The notes under the pieces: model-generated | Told to the model about the DNA's origin: nothing | The model's input: only the letters and a program-made list of their open reading frames with translations | The model's database searches: none | Program-made: the position numbers and the translations under genes | In this document: in pieces, positions 1 to 12,637 of the stretch | Position numbering within the stretch: the first letter of the stretch is position 1 | Layout of the letters: every line of letters begins with the position of its first letter | Source: Theodoxus fluviatilis | Lineage: Eukaryota > Mollusca > Gastropoda > Cycloneritida > Neritidae | NCBI GenBank assembly: GCA_034096865.1 | Contig: JAWQFJ010016647.1 | Coordinates: 185,001-232,500 of the forward strand | Direction of reading: 5' to 3' | Length of the DNA: 47,500 bases

Positions 1-429
1 GGCTCTCAGCCGGCTGCCTTGTCCTACATCGCCTTCATCGTGGCTTCCATCACCATCTCCTCAGCTTCTCCCCGCCTTCACCCTAGGCATTTCTCGTTAA
101 TCGGACCGGTGGAGGGCAGTGCTTGAGATGAAACAGGTCAGACAAACAGTCATAGCTCGTCCCGATGCTTACTAGCCGAGATGGCGCGAGAGGTGCACAG
201 AGGGTTATTGGCTTCTCGTTGTGCGAGGGAAGGCAGCGAGCAGTTTTCCGCGTGATGGAACGAGGAAATGACAGTGGTCGTTGCGAGCTTGCAGCGCCTG
301 GCGACTGTTGCGCTTCTTTGATCGTCAGTGCACGGTATAGGTGTGAGGAGAGTCTTTGTTATTCCCATCGTTACCAAGTGAGCTACCGTTGGCATGGAAA
401 AACGGCACCTTACATTGACAAGTAGATAG
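1..429. other. No gene seen
   Basis: Unique-looking sequence with an 86-codon open frame (165-425) that shows nothing recognisable. Confidence 0.5.
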
Positions 430-458
430 GAGAGAGAGCGAGAGAGAGGGAGAGGGAG

Positions 459-523
<65 letters not shown>

Positions 524-565
524 AGGGAGAGAGAGAGAGAGACCGGGGGGGGGGGACAGACATGA
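430..565. repeat. GA microsatellite with G-runs
   Basis: AG dinucleotides with GGGAG variants, ending in two poly-G runs (about 514-522 and 545-555). Confidence 0.95.
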
Positions 566-661
566 AAATACACATTCATACACAAACACACAAAAAGACA
601 GACACACCAACACTCACAGACACGCACACGCGCCCTCGTAAACAAACACATATACAGACGC

Positions 662-813
662 ATAGATAGGCAGGCAGGCAGATGGACAGATGGACGGATG
701 GACGGGATGGACGGAAGAGCAGGCGGACGGGCCGGTAGGTAGGTAGGCAGGCAGGCAGGCGGGCGGGCGGGCGGGTGGGCGGGCAGCCAGCCAGCCAGCC
801 AGCCAGCCAGCTA
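662..813. repeat. Degenerate GGCA/GGAC/GGCG tetranucleotide array
   Basis: The unit drifts along the array from GGCA and GGAC through GGTA and GGCG to GCCA, as expected from slippage plus point mutation. Confidence 0.9.
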
Positions 814-2268
814 ACAAAACACACACGTTCATACTCCCACTCCTAGCACACGCCTACGCGCACACGAACACTCCAAAATGCACTCGCACTTGCATTCAAG
901 CACACTCGAGCACAAACATGCATACATACTGTCGCGAGTTTCCGCAATTGTTATCTCGCATTCACAGACACACGACTCACAAAAACCATTTCTCTGTAGG
1001 AACAGACAGAGACTGAGAGGCAGCCAGGTCATTCATACGAAGACCCATAAAGACAGTTCTTATTCAGCTACGGCAGCTGCAGAAAGAAAAAAACGCCTAC
1101 ATTCGGTTACATTTGGCAGTGACCTACACTCGGCAGAGACCAGTCTGCAGGAAACTACTGTACCCTGCCTCCAGTCTCCTTCCTAAATCAGACGCAGCCA
1201 GGCCCGCTCGGACTAGTTAGGGAGAGTTGGGTCGCAGTCTCGCTATAAAACAGAGGATAACGGGTTTCCGCGGCCGCCTTCGGGGGGTGACAAAACATTG
1301 ATCTGAGGCTATTTTCCCCCGTACATCATCTCTAGGCTCTGACCCAGGCGGCAGGTTGTACTTGGGGAAGCTGACAGGAGTGAAGGGCTGGCCACAGTCC
1401 AGACCCAATGAAGACAAATTACTGCGAGACGAACTCCCAGCTCGACTCAAGACTCCCTCGAGCCCGGTCATTGAGCCGTTCGATTGGCTGTCGATAGGAG
1501 GGGTTCAAACCCCAGTCTCAGCCGTATTAAAGACTGTCTCGATTTCCGTGCATGACTTGTCTTCTCATACACAGCAATTGAAGGTTTGCTTTGCATGTGC
1601 ATGATAGCTTTGCAATTCAATATGTACATGTCTACGACGCGCAATCTCCTCCATGTAGCCCCACAGAGTGACCAGCTTATGATACTTTTTAATGTAAGAT
1701 GTTTGCAATGAAAAGGGATTCCATCTCAAAGTCTTGGCACAAGGCCACAACTGGGCATGCAGTGAAAGGGGAGAAGATTGATCAGATGGCCCAGTGATCA
1801 GAGGATAAAGTGTAAAGCGGATTGAGACCCAAACATGAGTGATTAGCCGTTATATAAAACCAAATTTGCACCCTTACCCCTTTGAAGTTAAGAACGCAAC
1901 TTCAAGCATGAAAAAACCCTTATAGGTCAACGTACTCTAATCCATGCATTCATTTGCTGAAGATAAGCAATAAATTAAAATTATTTCAGCTTCAGTGTAG
2001 GCGTATAATGAAAATGCTGTTTGCAAGTTCCGACAAATACATAAATCATATCATTGCATAGTCCAATCAACCTCGTCAAAACGAGACATGAAAGATTCGG
2101 AGCCAGTCATGAACTTTATCGAAGAAACGGAGGTACATTCAGTTGTATATTTCAATCCACTCTTGTTGCGTCTCGATAATGAACGCCACTTTTCTTCTTT
2201 CTGTCCTGTCAGCCGTGTTCTTATGGAAAACTCTCTCGCCAGATGAAGGAAAAGGCAATTTTTGTGCC

Positions 2269-2270
<2 letters not shown>
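814..2270. other. No gene seen apart from the SINE fragment
   Basis: CA-rich to about 960, then unique sequence. GGTTCAAACCCC near 1501 resembles an RNA polymerase III box B but has no matching box A at the right distance. Confidence 0.5.
1771..1862 (+). mobile_element. SINE body fragment, plus strand
   Basis: Shares GCCCAGTGATCAG, TAAAGTGTAAAGCGG, TTGAGACCCA and TTATATAAAACC, in the same order and spacing, with the reverse strand of 46481-46575. Only the 3' body is recognisable; the tRNA-like head is missing. Confidence 0.7.

Positions 2271-2309
<39 letters not shown>
2271..2309. repeat. GA microsatellite
   Basis: Uninterrupted GA repeats. Confidence 0.95.
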
Positions 2310-2311
<2 letters not shown>

Positions 2312-3323
2312 ACCTTTCCACGTATTTTATACTTTCTTTGAGAATAACGTTTTCTCTTAGGAATGTTTTTGGTTGGTATTAGGTTCCTGATAACATATTC
2401 ATAAATATCAGTCTATGGTTTGAAATAGAGCAATATTGTCAGTCAAAGATTGGAAGAGACAACGTTTTCTTGGATGGGGGACATTTTCCAGTGAATTGCG
2501 CGCCATTATTAAAAAATGGTTGAACCTGACTGGGCAGTTTGAAAATGTTGTGTTAGGATTGGTCCAAGTGATCACGAGGTTTAAGTCACTGTAGGGAGTC
2601 TATAAAACACATAGTTTTGTGTGTGAGCTGTACAATCTCTCGCGGCTTGGAAACGAACGTAAAAGAACGGTTTCGACGTTTGAACGGTCCTCAATGGAGC
2701 GCGGGCCTCTGCGCTCGCCCACTGGACTTTCCATGAACCATGATAGACGATAGAAGAAAGAAGACAGAATGGCACTTTGAGAGCATAGCAGGAAGGGAAG
2801 AGAGAATTCAACCTTCCTTCTCACGTCTCGACAATAGTGTTTGCCTGCCAAGCTTGCATCCCCAACCAGGTCGTGTTGCAGAGCACATGTCTGCCTCCAT
2901 TGTTCGTGTCCCGTATCGGAATGTGGAATGAGTTACTATATGTGTGCTTCTCTCACGATTTTCAGCGACTCTGAGGTTTGGAACTGTGAACTGCCGTACT
3001 TCAAGCATCAAACAAGACTCACTTAATTGCGGGTTGCGTCATAAGTTTTGTTTGATTTACTATGAGCTGAATGGTTGTTTTATAGTTTTGTTTTGCCCTT
3101 TCATTTAGCACTTCATCGTCTCATGACTTTCAACTTCATCTAAATTCTTTATTTTGAAAGCAGCTCAGTCTTTCGACACTCTATGGATCTTATATATGTT
3201 GATGGGCGAATGAAGGGTGAATCTATGTCGGCCCTGTCTGCCGTACCTTCAGACAAATGTACAAGCCTGGTCAGTTAATTAGATGAAGTCAGGGTCAGGA
3301 CAGAGAGTATTCATTTGAGATAT

Positions 3324-3361
<38 letters not shown>

Positions 3362-3400
3362 AATGAGGGAGGTAGAGAGAGGAAGAGAGAGGGAGGGAGG

Positions 3401-3450
<50 letters not shown>

Positions 3451-5523
3451 AAGAGACAGAGAGACAAAGAGACAGAGAGAGAGAAATATGTAGTTCTGAT
3501 ATGGCAGCAACAACAGTCGTTGTTGCAGCAGACACGAGAAATACATTCTGCTGAGGCACTGCTGCAGAAGCATCCTTAGAAAAAGGCCAGCAGTGCATGC
3601 GCCAGTATCTCTGGGAAAGAACGCAAATCACACGATTGACGAAACGCTCCTTTCAGGACTCATGACGAATTTCCTTGGCAGAAAAATCAAATTATCTTAA
3701 TGTTATCAGGGCATCATGCCTGCATTTCCAACAAGTGTGATATTACTTGGCGGCGATGCCGCGTGTGCCAAAACCTGTGCAAGCTTTACATAACACACTA
3801 TTCGTCAAGATAATACGTTTTAATCAGGCAGTTCTGAAATGCATTAGGATACACTTTTATGTAACGTTGTTTAGCCAGCTTTATGGTGTTTTTTGTTTCT
3901 CCTATTCTTGTATAAACGTAACCTCTTTTGTACGGGATGTTTCCTATCGAAAATCGTTAAAAGAGCAGTATTTTATCTGCCAATGATTCTATCTTGGACA
4001 AATTTTGTAATTCTCAACATAGATCGCGCACTTCTTTCTTCTCCGCGAACTCAATCTCCTTGCAGTTTGGGGATAGGAGTCCCCCATTCTGGTAAACACC
4101 AGAGACACAATATTTCTCCTCTCTGGCCTACTAGAATGCGCCTTTCTTTGTAAAAGGCGAATTACTGAAGAAATCGAAACATGGCTTGCTCGTAGTCGAC
4201 TTATCTCTGTTGATTTTTGTAATCAGAAAGGCTGATAGGCCGTTAAACTATATTAATTCATTTGTGCATCCCTTTATTCATGCATATTCCGCGTTACATG
4301 TTCATATGTGCCTTTTTAAAATAGTAAAACTCAACCAGGACGTTGATACAGGAAACAATTTTGACAATAATGTTTCACGACAAAAACCGGCGTCCTCCAG
4401 ATACAGAACACGCAGGCGGTCTGTTAAAAAAAACATCCAGTTTACTGACTGCATTTTGTGAGCTTTTGAACGTCCTCATGCCTGGATGGCATTCTCATTT
4501 CATGCACCGATTCTGTAGGTGGAGGTTGTTTTGTGCGTCATCGGAATCTGTAAGAAGTCCTTGTCGGGAAACAATTAAGTGACAAAACGAAGGCCTGAGA
4601 TTGGAAGCAACCCTGTTTTCGTGGTCCATCCCTTCCGCCAATTCCAACACTTCCCTTGGGGTTGCTGCAGGCAGAAACGTTCTCTTTCTTTTTTTGTAAT
4701 TTTAGAACTCAGACACAAGTTGTTGTTTTTCCGCCCACTATAATTTCTGCCATCGATGGCAAGTTTATGAAAAAGGGAACATTTTATGAAATGATTACTC
4801 AACTCTCTTCATAAAACCAGTCACACGATATGAAACATTAATGTCCTCGAGTTCTACACATATGTGTCCTTTGTTACATAAACGTAACTGTGCTAGATTT
4901 ATGACGAAACCCTATCATGGAAACATCTTATAAGTAAGGACGTAATTAAGTAAAGAGAGGGATAACATTTTATTCGGTCAGTTATCCAAGTTTATCACGC
5001 CTCGAACGAGGCTTCAGCGAAATTCCAGGAGACACCCTGAAGCACTCTAGAGAAGTATTCATTACACAGGGTCAAAATGTTTCAGAACTTTACTTACTGT
5101 GTACATTGGTGCCACTGAATTAGGCCATCTTCACAGAATTACAGTCTGCGAGTTAATGAGGCGCGGTAAATTTCGCAAAGTATAGTGCAGCAAATCTGAT
5201 CGCAGTGATGACCAATGACCTGTGAAAGTAACTTTGAAGCAAGGACTCCAAGTCACGTTGAGTATTTTGCACTAAAGACCTCGTGCAATCATTTAGACAC
5301 CAGATCAGAATGTGTTTGCTTCCAGTGCGTGCAGGCCGATTCTGATGAAACGGGGTTGTAGATGTGACATTTGGCAACATTCCATAGTAATGGTTTTCCA
5401 ATACTTTCCTGAGACTGTTACAAGATTTGCTCTACGTCGGAATACTATACCAGGTTATATTCAACAGCTTTGAACTGAGATTCGTTTGCACAATATATTC
5501 CGGTGTTGATATAAAAACTATTA
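2310..5523. other. No gene seen apart from a GA array
   Basis: A+T-rich unique sequence. Open frames up to about 90 codons have no recognisable domains and no consistent splice context. Confidence 0.5.
3330..3484. repeat. GA/GGGA microsatellite
   Basis: Two GA blocks around GGGA units, then GACA-type units (AGACAAAGAGACAGAG). Confidence 0.95.
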
Positions 5524-5627
5524 TAGAAGAAGAAGAAGAAGAAGAAGAAGGAAGGAATGAAGGAAGGAAGGAAGGAAGGAAGGAAGGAAGGAAGGAAGGA
5601 AGGAAGGAAAGAAGGAAGGAAGGAATA

Positions 5628-5667
<40 letters not shown>

Positions 5668-5711
5668 AAGAGAGAAAGAAAGAAAGAAAGAAAGAAAAAA
5701 AAAGGAAGGAA

Positions 5712-5752
<41 letters not shown>

Positions 5753-6056
5753 GAAGGAAGGAAGAAAGGAAGGAAGAAAGGAAGGAAGAAAGAAAGGAAG
5801 GAAGGAAGGAAGGAAGGAAGGAGGGAAGGAAGGAAGGAGGGAAGGAGGGAAGGAGGGAAGGAGGGAAGGAGGGAAGGAAGGAAGGAAGGAAGGAAGGAAG
5901 GAAGGGAGGAGGGAGAGAGGGAGGAAGGGAGGAGGAGGAGGAGGGGGAGGGGGAGGGGGAGGGGGAGGAGGAGGAGGAGGAGGAGGAGGAGGAGGAGGAG
6001 GAGGAGGAGGAGGAGGAGGAGGAGGAGGAGGAGGAGGAGGAGGAGGAGGAGGAGGA

Positions 6057-6114
<58 letters not shown>

Positions 6115-6150
6115 CTGATGATGATGATGATGATGACGACGACGATGAAT
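5524..6150 (+). repeat. Compound purine tract: GAA, GAAG/GAAA, GGA, then GAT
   Basis: GAA units (5526-5549), GAAG and GAAA blocks (to about 5930), GGA units (about 5931-6056), then GAT units (6057-6148). From about 5526 to 6056 the + strand is almost only purine, about 530 bases. Open frames through it in either direction are by-products of the periodicity. Confidence 0.97.
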
Positions 6151-6310
6151 GGAGTTTTACTGTCTATCATCCCTTGCACGCTATGTACGGCCATTAATCA
6201 CTAAATTCACTAGAGCTGGTTAGAGTCAGGGTAAGTCAAGTCTCGATTTTCGTGGTTATTCGCCTCTTACAAATTGCGCGAGAAGACGTAGTGAGTCTAT
6301 TCTTACCTCA
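6146..6310 (+). repeat. Dispersed repeat family, copy A
   Basis: About 160 bp aligned with 34486-34650. Shared words include TTTTAC(T/A)GTCT(A/G)TCA, GGCTATGT/CGCTATGT, CACTAGAG(C/G)TGGTTAGAG, AAGTCAAGT and CGATTTT. It begins directly at the end of a GAT/GGA microsatellite. No coding or terminal structure is visible. Confidence 0.6.
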
Positions 6311-7939
6311 GCTTACAGGCAGAAGCTATCTTAAATCCTTCGCACATAGCAAACTGCAGCACGGAAGGAGAGAAGCAGGCCGCTTTTTGAAATTTCTACA
6401 CAGCAAATACTTTTAAAGTATAAAACTTGTAACGTAAGCCTCACATTCAGGTATTGCAGTTACCGACACTACATGTAATAGGAGAGCACGTCGAGCTACC
6501 ATTAACTGAACATAGGTATTTACATATAATATTTTTTTCTTCAAATCACTGGAGATAGGCAAGAAACCTTTAGTTCACTCTTCGTCTCGCACTTATAGCT
6601 GTGGTGACAGTCACTCACTAAATCTCATGTGATCTATTTGCGGTTCTTTCTCTGCTGGTGTTGTTGAGGAAGAAAATTATCGCACTCCAGGAGTGATCCG
6701 AAATGGGCCAACTAGTTTCAAAACGCAACCAATCGAAACGAGAGTTATTCATCACAAACTCCTTTTTTTACAGCATGATATCCATTTTTTCGCTGGAATG
6801 AGGGATCAGAAAGGCTAGTAAAAAACACAAACAAGAACTGTATGACGAATAGTCTTATAAATGTCATAAGTAGCCAAGTGACGTGACGACATGTATGGAA
6901 ATTTTGCTTGAGATGGGATACTCGTTAACAAAAAACAGCATTTTCTATGTTGTATTATCAAGACGTTGTCATTGATATGTTGTTTCGCTCAATTGTGATT
7001 TTAAATCTCCCAGTGGTGTCTGATGCACTGCGTGTGATCAATTTTTACTACTCTTATATTGATCAAATTCAGTCAACATAGTATCGAATCTCCCCACTGT
7101 GTCATCATGCCGTTTTTGATAAATCCAAACGGTTCCATATACAATGGGCAGAAGTAATCTTTGAGTGATGTATCGCCCCTAGATCGAATGCATGCATGGG
7201 CCCTGGATGATCGATGGTTTATATTGCCATAGTAATGTTTCTCTCTTTGAATTCACTCTTCCACGTAACTTAAAAGTGGGATGTATTGCACTACTGAATA
7301 TCTGAATATCTGACCTTCATCTGAAACTACTGAAACGCATTTACCATGAGAGGCCTTGCCAGTCGTCTTTGACTTTGAAAACCTTATGATTGATACCGAA
7401 GCCACAGAGGCTTTGGAAACGGGGAGGGTGTTTGAAGAGATGGATTGGAGTATATCACATTGTGGATTGTGGACGGGGATTGGAATGGGAGTGCGAAGGT
7501 GGCTGGCTGGCTGTGGGTTGAGGCGACAAGCTCTCCCTCTCAGAGTTCCCCTCTGGCGCGCTTCATCAGGCCACAGCGCAGGAGCGAGTCGCCGCCACTC
7601 TCCATGCAGACTTCCTTTGAGACCAGACCCGCCCGTGCTCGCCTCCAATTGCCTACCCTCGCTTCCGATTACGTCCCCGCCATGATTTACCGCGCTTTGC
7701 CTATCAAAGGCCGACCAGACCCCCAACTCGTCTAGCACTGCTTTGCAGCAGCATTATGAACAGGGAGAGTCGCAGTTGGTCTGTAAAATCTAATTCCAGC
7801 GAGTCTGGCGTCCCTGGTTGATAACGTACACTTGGTTCTTTCCATTTATTAATCTGCTCTGGGACTCCAGTGGAAACGAGACACTGCCCCCTCCTCCTTG
7901 AGATGGAATGCTGACAGTGACCCAAGATGGAAGCTTCGG
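6311..7939. other. No gene seen
   Basis: A+T-rich to about 7250. Between 7480 and 7690 it is G+C-rich and open in several frames on both strands (to 161 codons on the - strand), without a recognisable domain. Confidence 0.45.
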
Positions 7940-8236
7940 GAGATGCATCATGGACGACCATTGCAGGCTTCACAATATCACAGCGGCAGCTTCATGACCA
8001 CGGTGCACATTGTGGAAAGACTCTTCCGTCCGTACAGACAACAGAAATGTTATGAATCCACAGACAGATGCATGAAGACCGACCATTCCAGACTTCACAA
8101 TACCACCACTGCAGTTTCGCGGACAAGGTGCAAGTGGACCAAGACATCTTTTGTCCACATACAAAGCAAAAATATAATGAATACACAAAAAACAAAAAAG
8201 CTTACCAGGGGAAACTATTGGAATTATGTGAATTAG
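7940..8236 (+). pseudogene. Decayed zinc-finger-like tandem repeat
   Basis: Two units about 125 bp apart (7952 on and 8077 on), in different frames. They translate to GRPLQASQYHSGSF...RPYRQQKCYE and DRPFQTSQYHHCSFADK...CPHTKQKYNEY. The layout resembles C2H2 fingers (RPFQCxxC...F...H...HTKQK), with most Cys/His positions replaced by Tyr, Thr, Arg or Asp. The 125-bp spacing is about 1.5 times the 84-bp finger period, which would fit loss of half a finger between the two. The frames are broken. Assignment is by eye; an unrelated tandem duplication is the alternative. Confidence 0.35.
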
Positions 8237-9567
8237 TCGGAGCTATGAACTTTTCCTACCTGCAGACCCATTGATGGATGCAGGGTCAGATGGACTGGCA
8301 GTTTGAACACAGGCAGGCAAATATAATAGAGTGACAAACGAACAAACATATAACAGCAACGAGCAGGTAACAGGATGAATGCTTGGTTACATGGATAGAT
8401 GGACGGGTGGATGAATAAATTGATTAATTAATTGATGGATGGATGATTGCATACTTGGATGCATTGATTGATGCATGAATGCGTGAGTGAGAGGAAGAAT
8501 AAAAAAGACAATAATGGAAGTGTGAATGGATTATAGCATCATAAGATAAAAACCAAGCAGCTAAAGCTACTCTTCTTTCGATAACATGTGCATCTACACT
8601 CTCTCCCTCTTCCAGGAAACGCTGTCAGCAATGACCTACGGAAGGAAGTTACCACTCTTATATCATTCCCTGATGATCGTTTGCTGAACGGGTCGATTGC
8701 TGACAGGGGAAAACACAGTCAGTGGAGGGACAACACCCCAGGGCCGAGGAAGCAGAACTGGGTCCAGCCTGGGCCTGCTCTGACCCGTAGCACACTTGAA
8801 CCATGTCCTGGTAGAGCCTGGACCCTTATTGATGGGGAGACACCGGAGAAGGAGCACGCCAGCGGGCTTTTACCATAATGGGCCAATTTGCCAGGCTGCT
8901 AGCAATACCAACGGTGGCTCCTGCAGTTCCCCTTGCAGACACTGGCTCATGCTGCACGCTCCTTTGGTTTTTGGAACCGTCTGGGTCTGACTTACGTATT
9001 TACCAAGTCGGCCCCTTTTTTCCTGCCCAAAAATGTATTCTGTCCTTTCAAATAATTTTGGTTACTTTTTACGCAAGCTCAATCATCTTTTGGAGAAATC
9101 GATGAGCAGTTGGTCTTTTCTTATTTGTGGCTGTTTGCATAATGCATGTAATTTGTTTTGCCGTTGATCTCTTTGGAGTAAAATGTTCGGATCTTCAAAA
9201 ATACATATGGTACCTTGAAAATAATGAATGATTTATGATACTACCCAATTATGTTTGTAAAAGTAATGTGGGTTTTACTTGCATGTGCAAATTTGCTGTG
9301 TAAATGTACTTCAGATGACAGCAGCAGATCATAGTCTTGTGAAGAAGACACGGGTATACTGGGCAGAGGACAAGTGTAACATAATCTCAACATCAATTCA
9401 AGTTTCGCCTGAAATAAGGCTTATTTGCCAATTTGTCAATACGTGCAGTGTCTTGCAATTGACACAAAAACACTTGTCTGATTTCTAATTGGGCATTGCT
9501 AACGACTTGCCCACAGAACAGGTGAGTGGTGTGGCAATGACCGTGTCCACAAATCCACTGTCATTCA
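8237..9567. other. No gene seen apart from a tetranucleotide stretch
   Basis: Short open frames only. Composition shifts from G+C-rich (8580-8990) to A+T-rich. Confidence 0.5.
8385..8500. repeat. Degenerate GATG/GATT tetranucleotide stretch
   Basis: GGATGGATGATTG, ATTGATTGATG and related words recur with interruptions. Confidence 0.6.
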
Positions 9568-10116
9568 TTGGTAAACAAATTTCAAAAGTTCAGACGTAAG
9601 TTCCAAAAATGGTCTACATTTGCCGCGCTGGGTAATTACACGATGTGCATGCTTATGCACTCTCCGCAGATAAAACTATTAAAAGTAAAAACATGTCAGG
9701 AGGGTATCAAAGCTTTTTTGCATCAAAGGACAAATAGTGCAAATCAAATGTTTGGAAGGCTAATTTTGAGTGCAGCGCTATTCTTATTGATGCGGATGAA
9801 CAAAAATACATCCTGTATTAAAAAATATGTCTCTTTCAAACTGCTCATCAACAGACTACACGTGCTACAACAGAATGGTAATGATGCATATTTTGAACAA
9901 AGCTTTTTCGCTCCCAACAAGCTGCAGCAGCAGCAGCAGCAACTGAGAGCGAGAAACATTGTCTTTGTAGATGGTTCATGTCAACTAGCTCTGGGACAAA
10001 TAGAACACTATTTGTCTTGGATGTCATCCCATTACATTTGCATTTGCCTTTGGGCAATTAGAGTTTCACTTATCAAAAGCACACTTAGTATTTTTCCTGG
10101 TTATATGATTATGTAA
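9568..10116 (+). CDS. Unrecognised 182-residue open frame, doubtful
   Basis: The longest open frame outside the LINE and simple repeats. The protein is Lys/Leu-rich with a six-Gln run (CAG repeat at 9921) and a hydrophobic C-terminus. I recognise no domain. The DNA is A+T-rich, where open frames of this size can arise by chance, and no splice sites or neighbours support it. Confidence 0.12.
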   Translation: MVNKFQKFRRKFQKWSTFAALGNYTMCMLMHSPQIKLLKVKTCQEGIKAFLHQRTNSANQMFGRLILSAALFLLMRMNKNTSCIKKYVSFKLLINRLHVLQQNGNDAYFEQSFFAPNKLQQQQQQLRARNIVFVDGSCQLALGQIEHYLSWMSSHYICICLWAIRVSLIKSTLSIFPGYMIM

Positions 10117-12637
10117 GTAAAACTTGCTCGGTTCTAGAGTAGTGCTTGTTGACCTCCAGGCGACCGAACAGATATAATGGCAGTCTCTATCTTCCTGAGG
10201 CGAGTTAAAACACTCAGAGACCCAGACAATGCACTAGGTAACCCCGTCTGGATCTGCGAACATCAGCACGAGTGGCATCGAATTTGCGTCTTTCGTCTGA
10301 TAGCTTTCAGATGTCTAAATACCGTCTTTGAAGATTCCACGCGGCTGTAATATGAACAAAGCACGCAGGAAAACCCAAGTGGCAGGGTCTGGATGGCATG
10401 TCATCACTCTGTAATCGTCTGTTATATATTCAAAATTTGAAGTTTTAAAATCGACATCTTTTTCATACGTGTTTTGCTATGTTTAAATATCAAACACTTT
10501 TGCAGAAGTTATCTGCTGCTACTATGTTATAATGTCATGAGCTTGACCATTATCAGGTTCCTGCCGAGTCCAGCGTTGAAGTAGATACTGTCACCACTGC
10601 CCAGATATTTTGCCGGATCAGTTTAACTTGTCACAGTGGAACGATTCAGAAATAGCTGCAGTGCCTTTCTGTGCTTTGTTTATATTGTTTATTTTGATAT
10701 TTTCCACTGCAACATTGACGTCTGAGAATTGGAAACAGATGTGTGTCCACATTTAATGACCAAGAAAAGCAATTAATGAGGAATCTTCGACAGGGCTCCC
10801 TATACAATTAGAAACGATGTTATTTGTGTTTATATATTTCTAACATGTTAATGGATGTGGTCGTCCTTAAATTTCCTGAATGTGAGAGTTGACCTGACAC
10901 TCGTTGCTGACGTAGCTTCAGCAGTGGATGCAAGATTCGGATCAGAATATCAGCTCTTCACGCGCTATGCGTTGGTAGAGGTTGCAACCTGACAGTGGTT
11001 TTTCAATGCTTCTTCGACGTCTGCCACATCTGTTCTTCTCTGAAATGGGAAAGGCACTTCCGCCCTTCCTGCCTGCAGACACCTGTTCCAGCAAGGTTTT
11101 TTCCAGGTCCAGTAACGATGCCCAGCGCCATTGGATCACGCATGCAGAGCGCAAATGTAGGAGTCTGTCTAAAATGCTTTTTCTGTCCCGCTGTTGTCCA
11201 CTGAAATCTTTGGGGAGTGCGGGCATTTTCATGGCTAAAAACATGTCAAGACCAGTGAAGGCAGAGTAGCTCAAATAGAGATGATCCCGTCTTCTTCTTG
11301 TAACCTTTTTTACCTCTCCACCAGGTTCAGGCTTTGTGATCACCATTGCCGATTGTAAAACATCTGGATTGCACTGCTGAAAATGCGATGGTTTCGATCA
11401 TGAACAAGAAGTTATACGGCTTGGCGAAAGCGCTGTTATCTCATATAAGTATAGAGTATGTTCTGTTTTGTGCGTAACGTGAGGAAGACAGAACATAACA
11501 GCAACTGATTTTTGTTTATGCCAATAGCGATACAGCTGCATCAGCTACCTAAATCTCTACAAACCAAAACTATATGAAAGTAATCACGTGGAAACAAAAC
11601 AATCATCTGCACGCTATTTTACCATACCCTGACTTGTGTCGTTGTTTAACTGTTATAATTGACATAATGTCCAAAATATATAATATGCTGTTACTTTTAG
11701 AAATGCCTTTTCAAAGATTAATGCATCGACCACTGTTGTGAATAGAACGGTCCCAAAAGAGAATATCCTGCCGTCAACGGCGCATTTCAGCGTAAGGTTC
11801 TGAAGCTAGGAAAGCCTTGCATAACATGATCGACCCCTCCCTCCACAAGTGCACCTTTCTCTTTTTCAGATACTATGTCTTCCGTTCTGATGAGGCGACC
11901 CAAGTTGGTTGGCAGGACATGTTGTTAATAAATATATTAGAGAATGGATTACCGTTACAGTACACTTCCTTTGCAGATTCCACGGGATGCAGTTTGCACC
12001 GAATGGTCAAACATTCTTGTTTGTTGATCTCTGTGTGACAACAACAAGTATTGCATGGCATTACTTTATCTTTCTTACAAAGTGAGAGACGCCATATCAT
12101 AAGCTACTGCTCAGAAAAGTCGAGTTGGAGATGTGGGTCTGTGTCAGTAAACATTGATAAAATCCTGGAGCCAGTTTATTCATATCTGAACCAAGTAAAT
12201 ACTTTTTTCCATCGCTGCCCTCAAGACATCTCAGAACTCGAAATCATAGCAATGAATTTGCATTAGCGACATATGGCAGTCACAGTAGTCCCGACGCCCA
12301 ATGAAGATGACAGTCGGCACTGAAGCTAACAGTCGTTATGTCATCATCTGGAAGTAAGTATGCGGCTCTACTTGACGTGCTTTGATGACGTATGATCACG
12401 GCTGCACAAGATGCGTCTGGGGAGAGCTGAAGCCGTCGACAATTATACAGTCAGCCTCGCACGAATCTCTCCTGCGAGTCATGCACACTCAAGCCTTTCA
12501 TCATGTTCTCCGAGTACTATAGCAGTGACAATACATTTGCCATGCTAAAGTAGTTATGATATGACCATGATGATGAATCCTATTCGCACATGAACGTATT
12601 CAATATCTATTGAGTGAATAGATAAATGCATAGGGCT
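10117..12637. other. No firm gene
   Basis: Unique A+T-rich sequence; only the doubtful - strand frame at 10942-11346 stands out. Confidence 0.5.
10942..11346 (-). CDS. Unrecognised 134-residue open frame or exon, doubtful
   Basis: A Lys/Arg-rich frame on the - strand with mixed, coding-like codons (KDFSGQQRDRKSILDRLL). Within it, TGCCTTTCCCATTTCAG is a good 3' splice site on the - strand. From there a different frame reads RRTDVADVEEALKNHC and stops at a TAG, so the stretch could instead hold a short terminal exon. No family recognised. Confidence 0.18.
   Translation of the reverse strand: MVITKPEPGGEVKKVTRRRRDHLYLSYSAFTGLDMFLAMKMPALPKDFSGQQRDRKSILDRLLHLRSACVIQWRWASLLDLEKTLLEQVSAGRKGGSAFPISEKNRCGRRRRSIEKPLSGCNLYQRIAREELIF

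Noticed and set aside
1440..1550. tRNA or SINE promoter near GGTTCAAACCCC
   Set aside because: No box A at a suitable distance and no cloverleaf.
5427..6197. Long + and - open frames (256 and 249 codons) rich in Lys/Glu/Gly/Asp or Ser/Phe/Ile
   Set aside because: They are translations of the GAA/GGA/GAT microsatellite.
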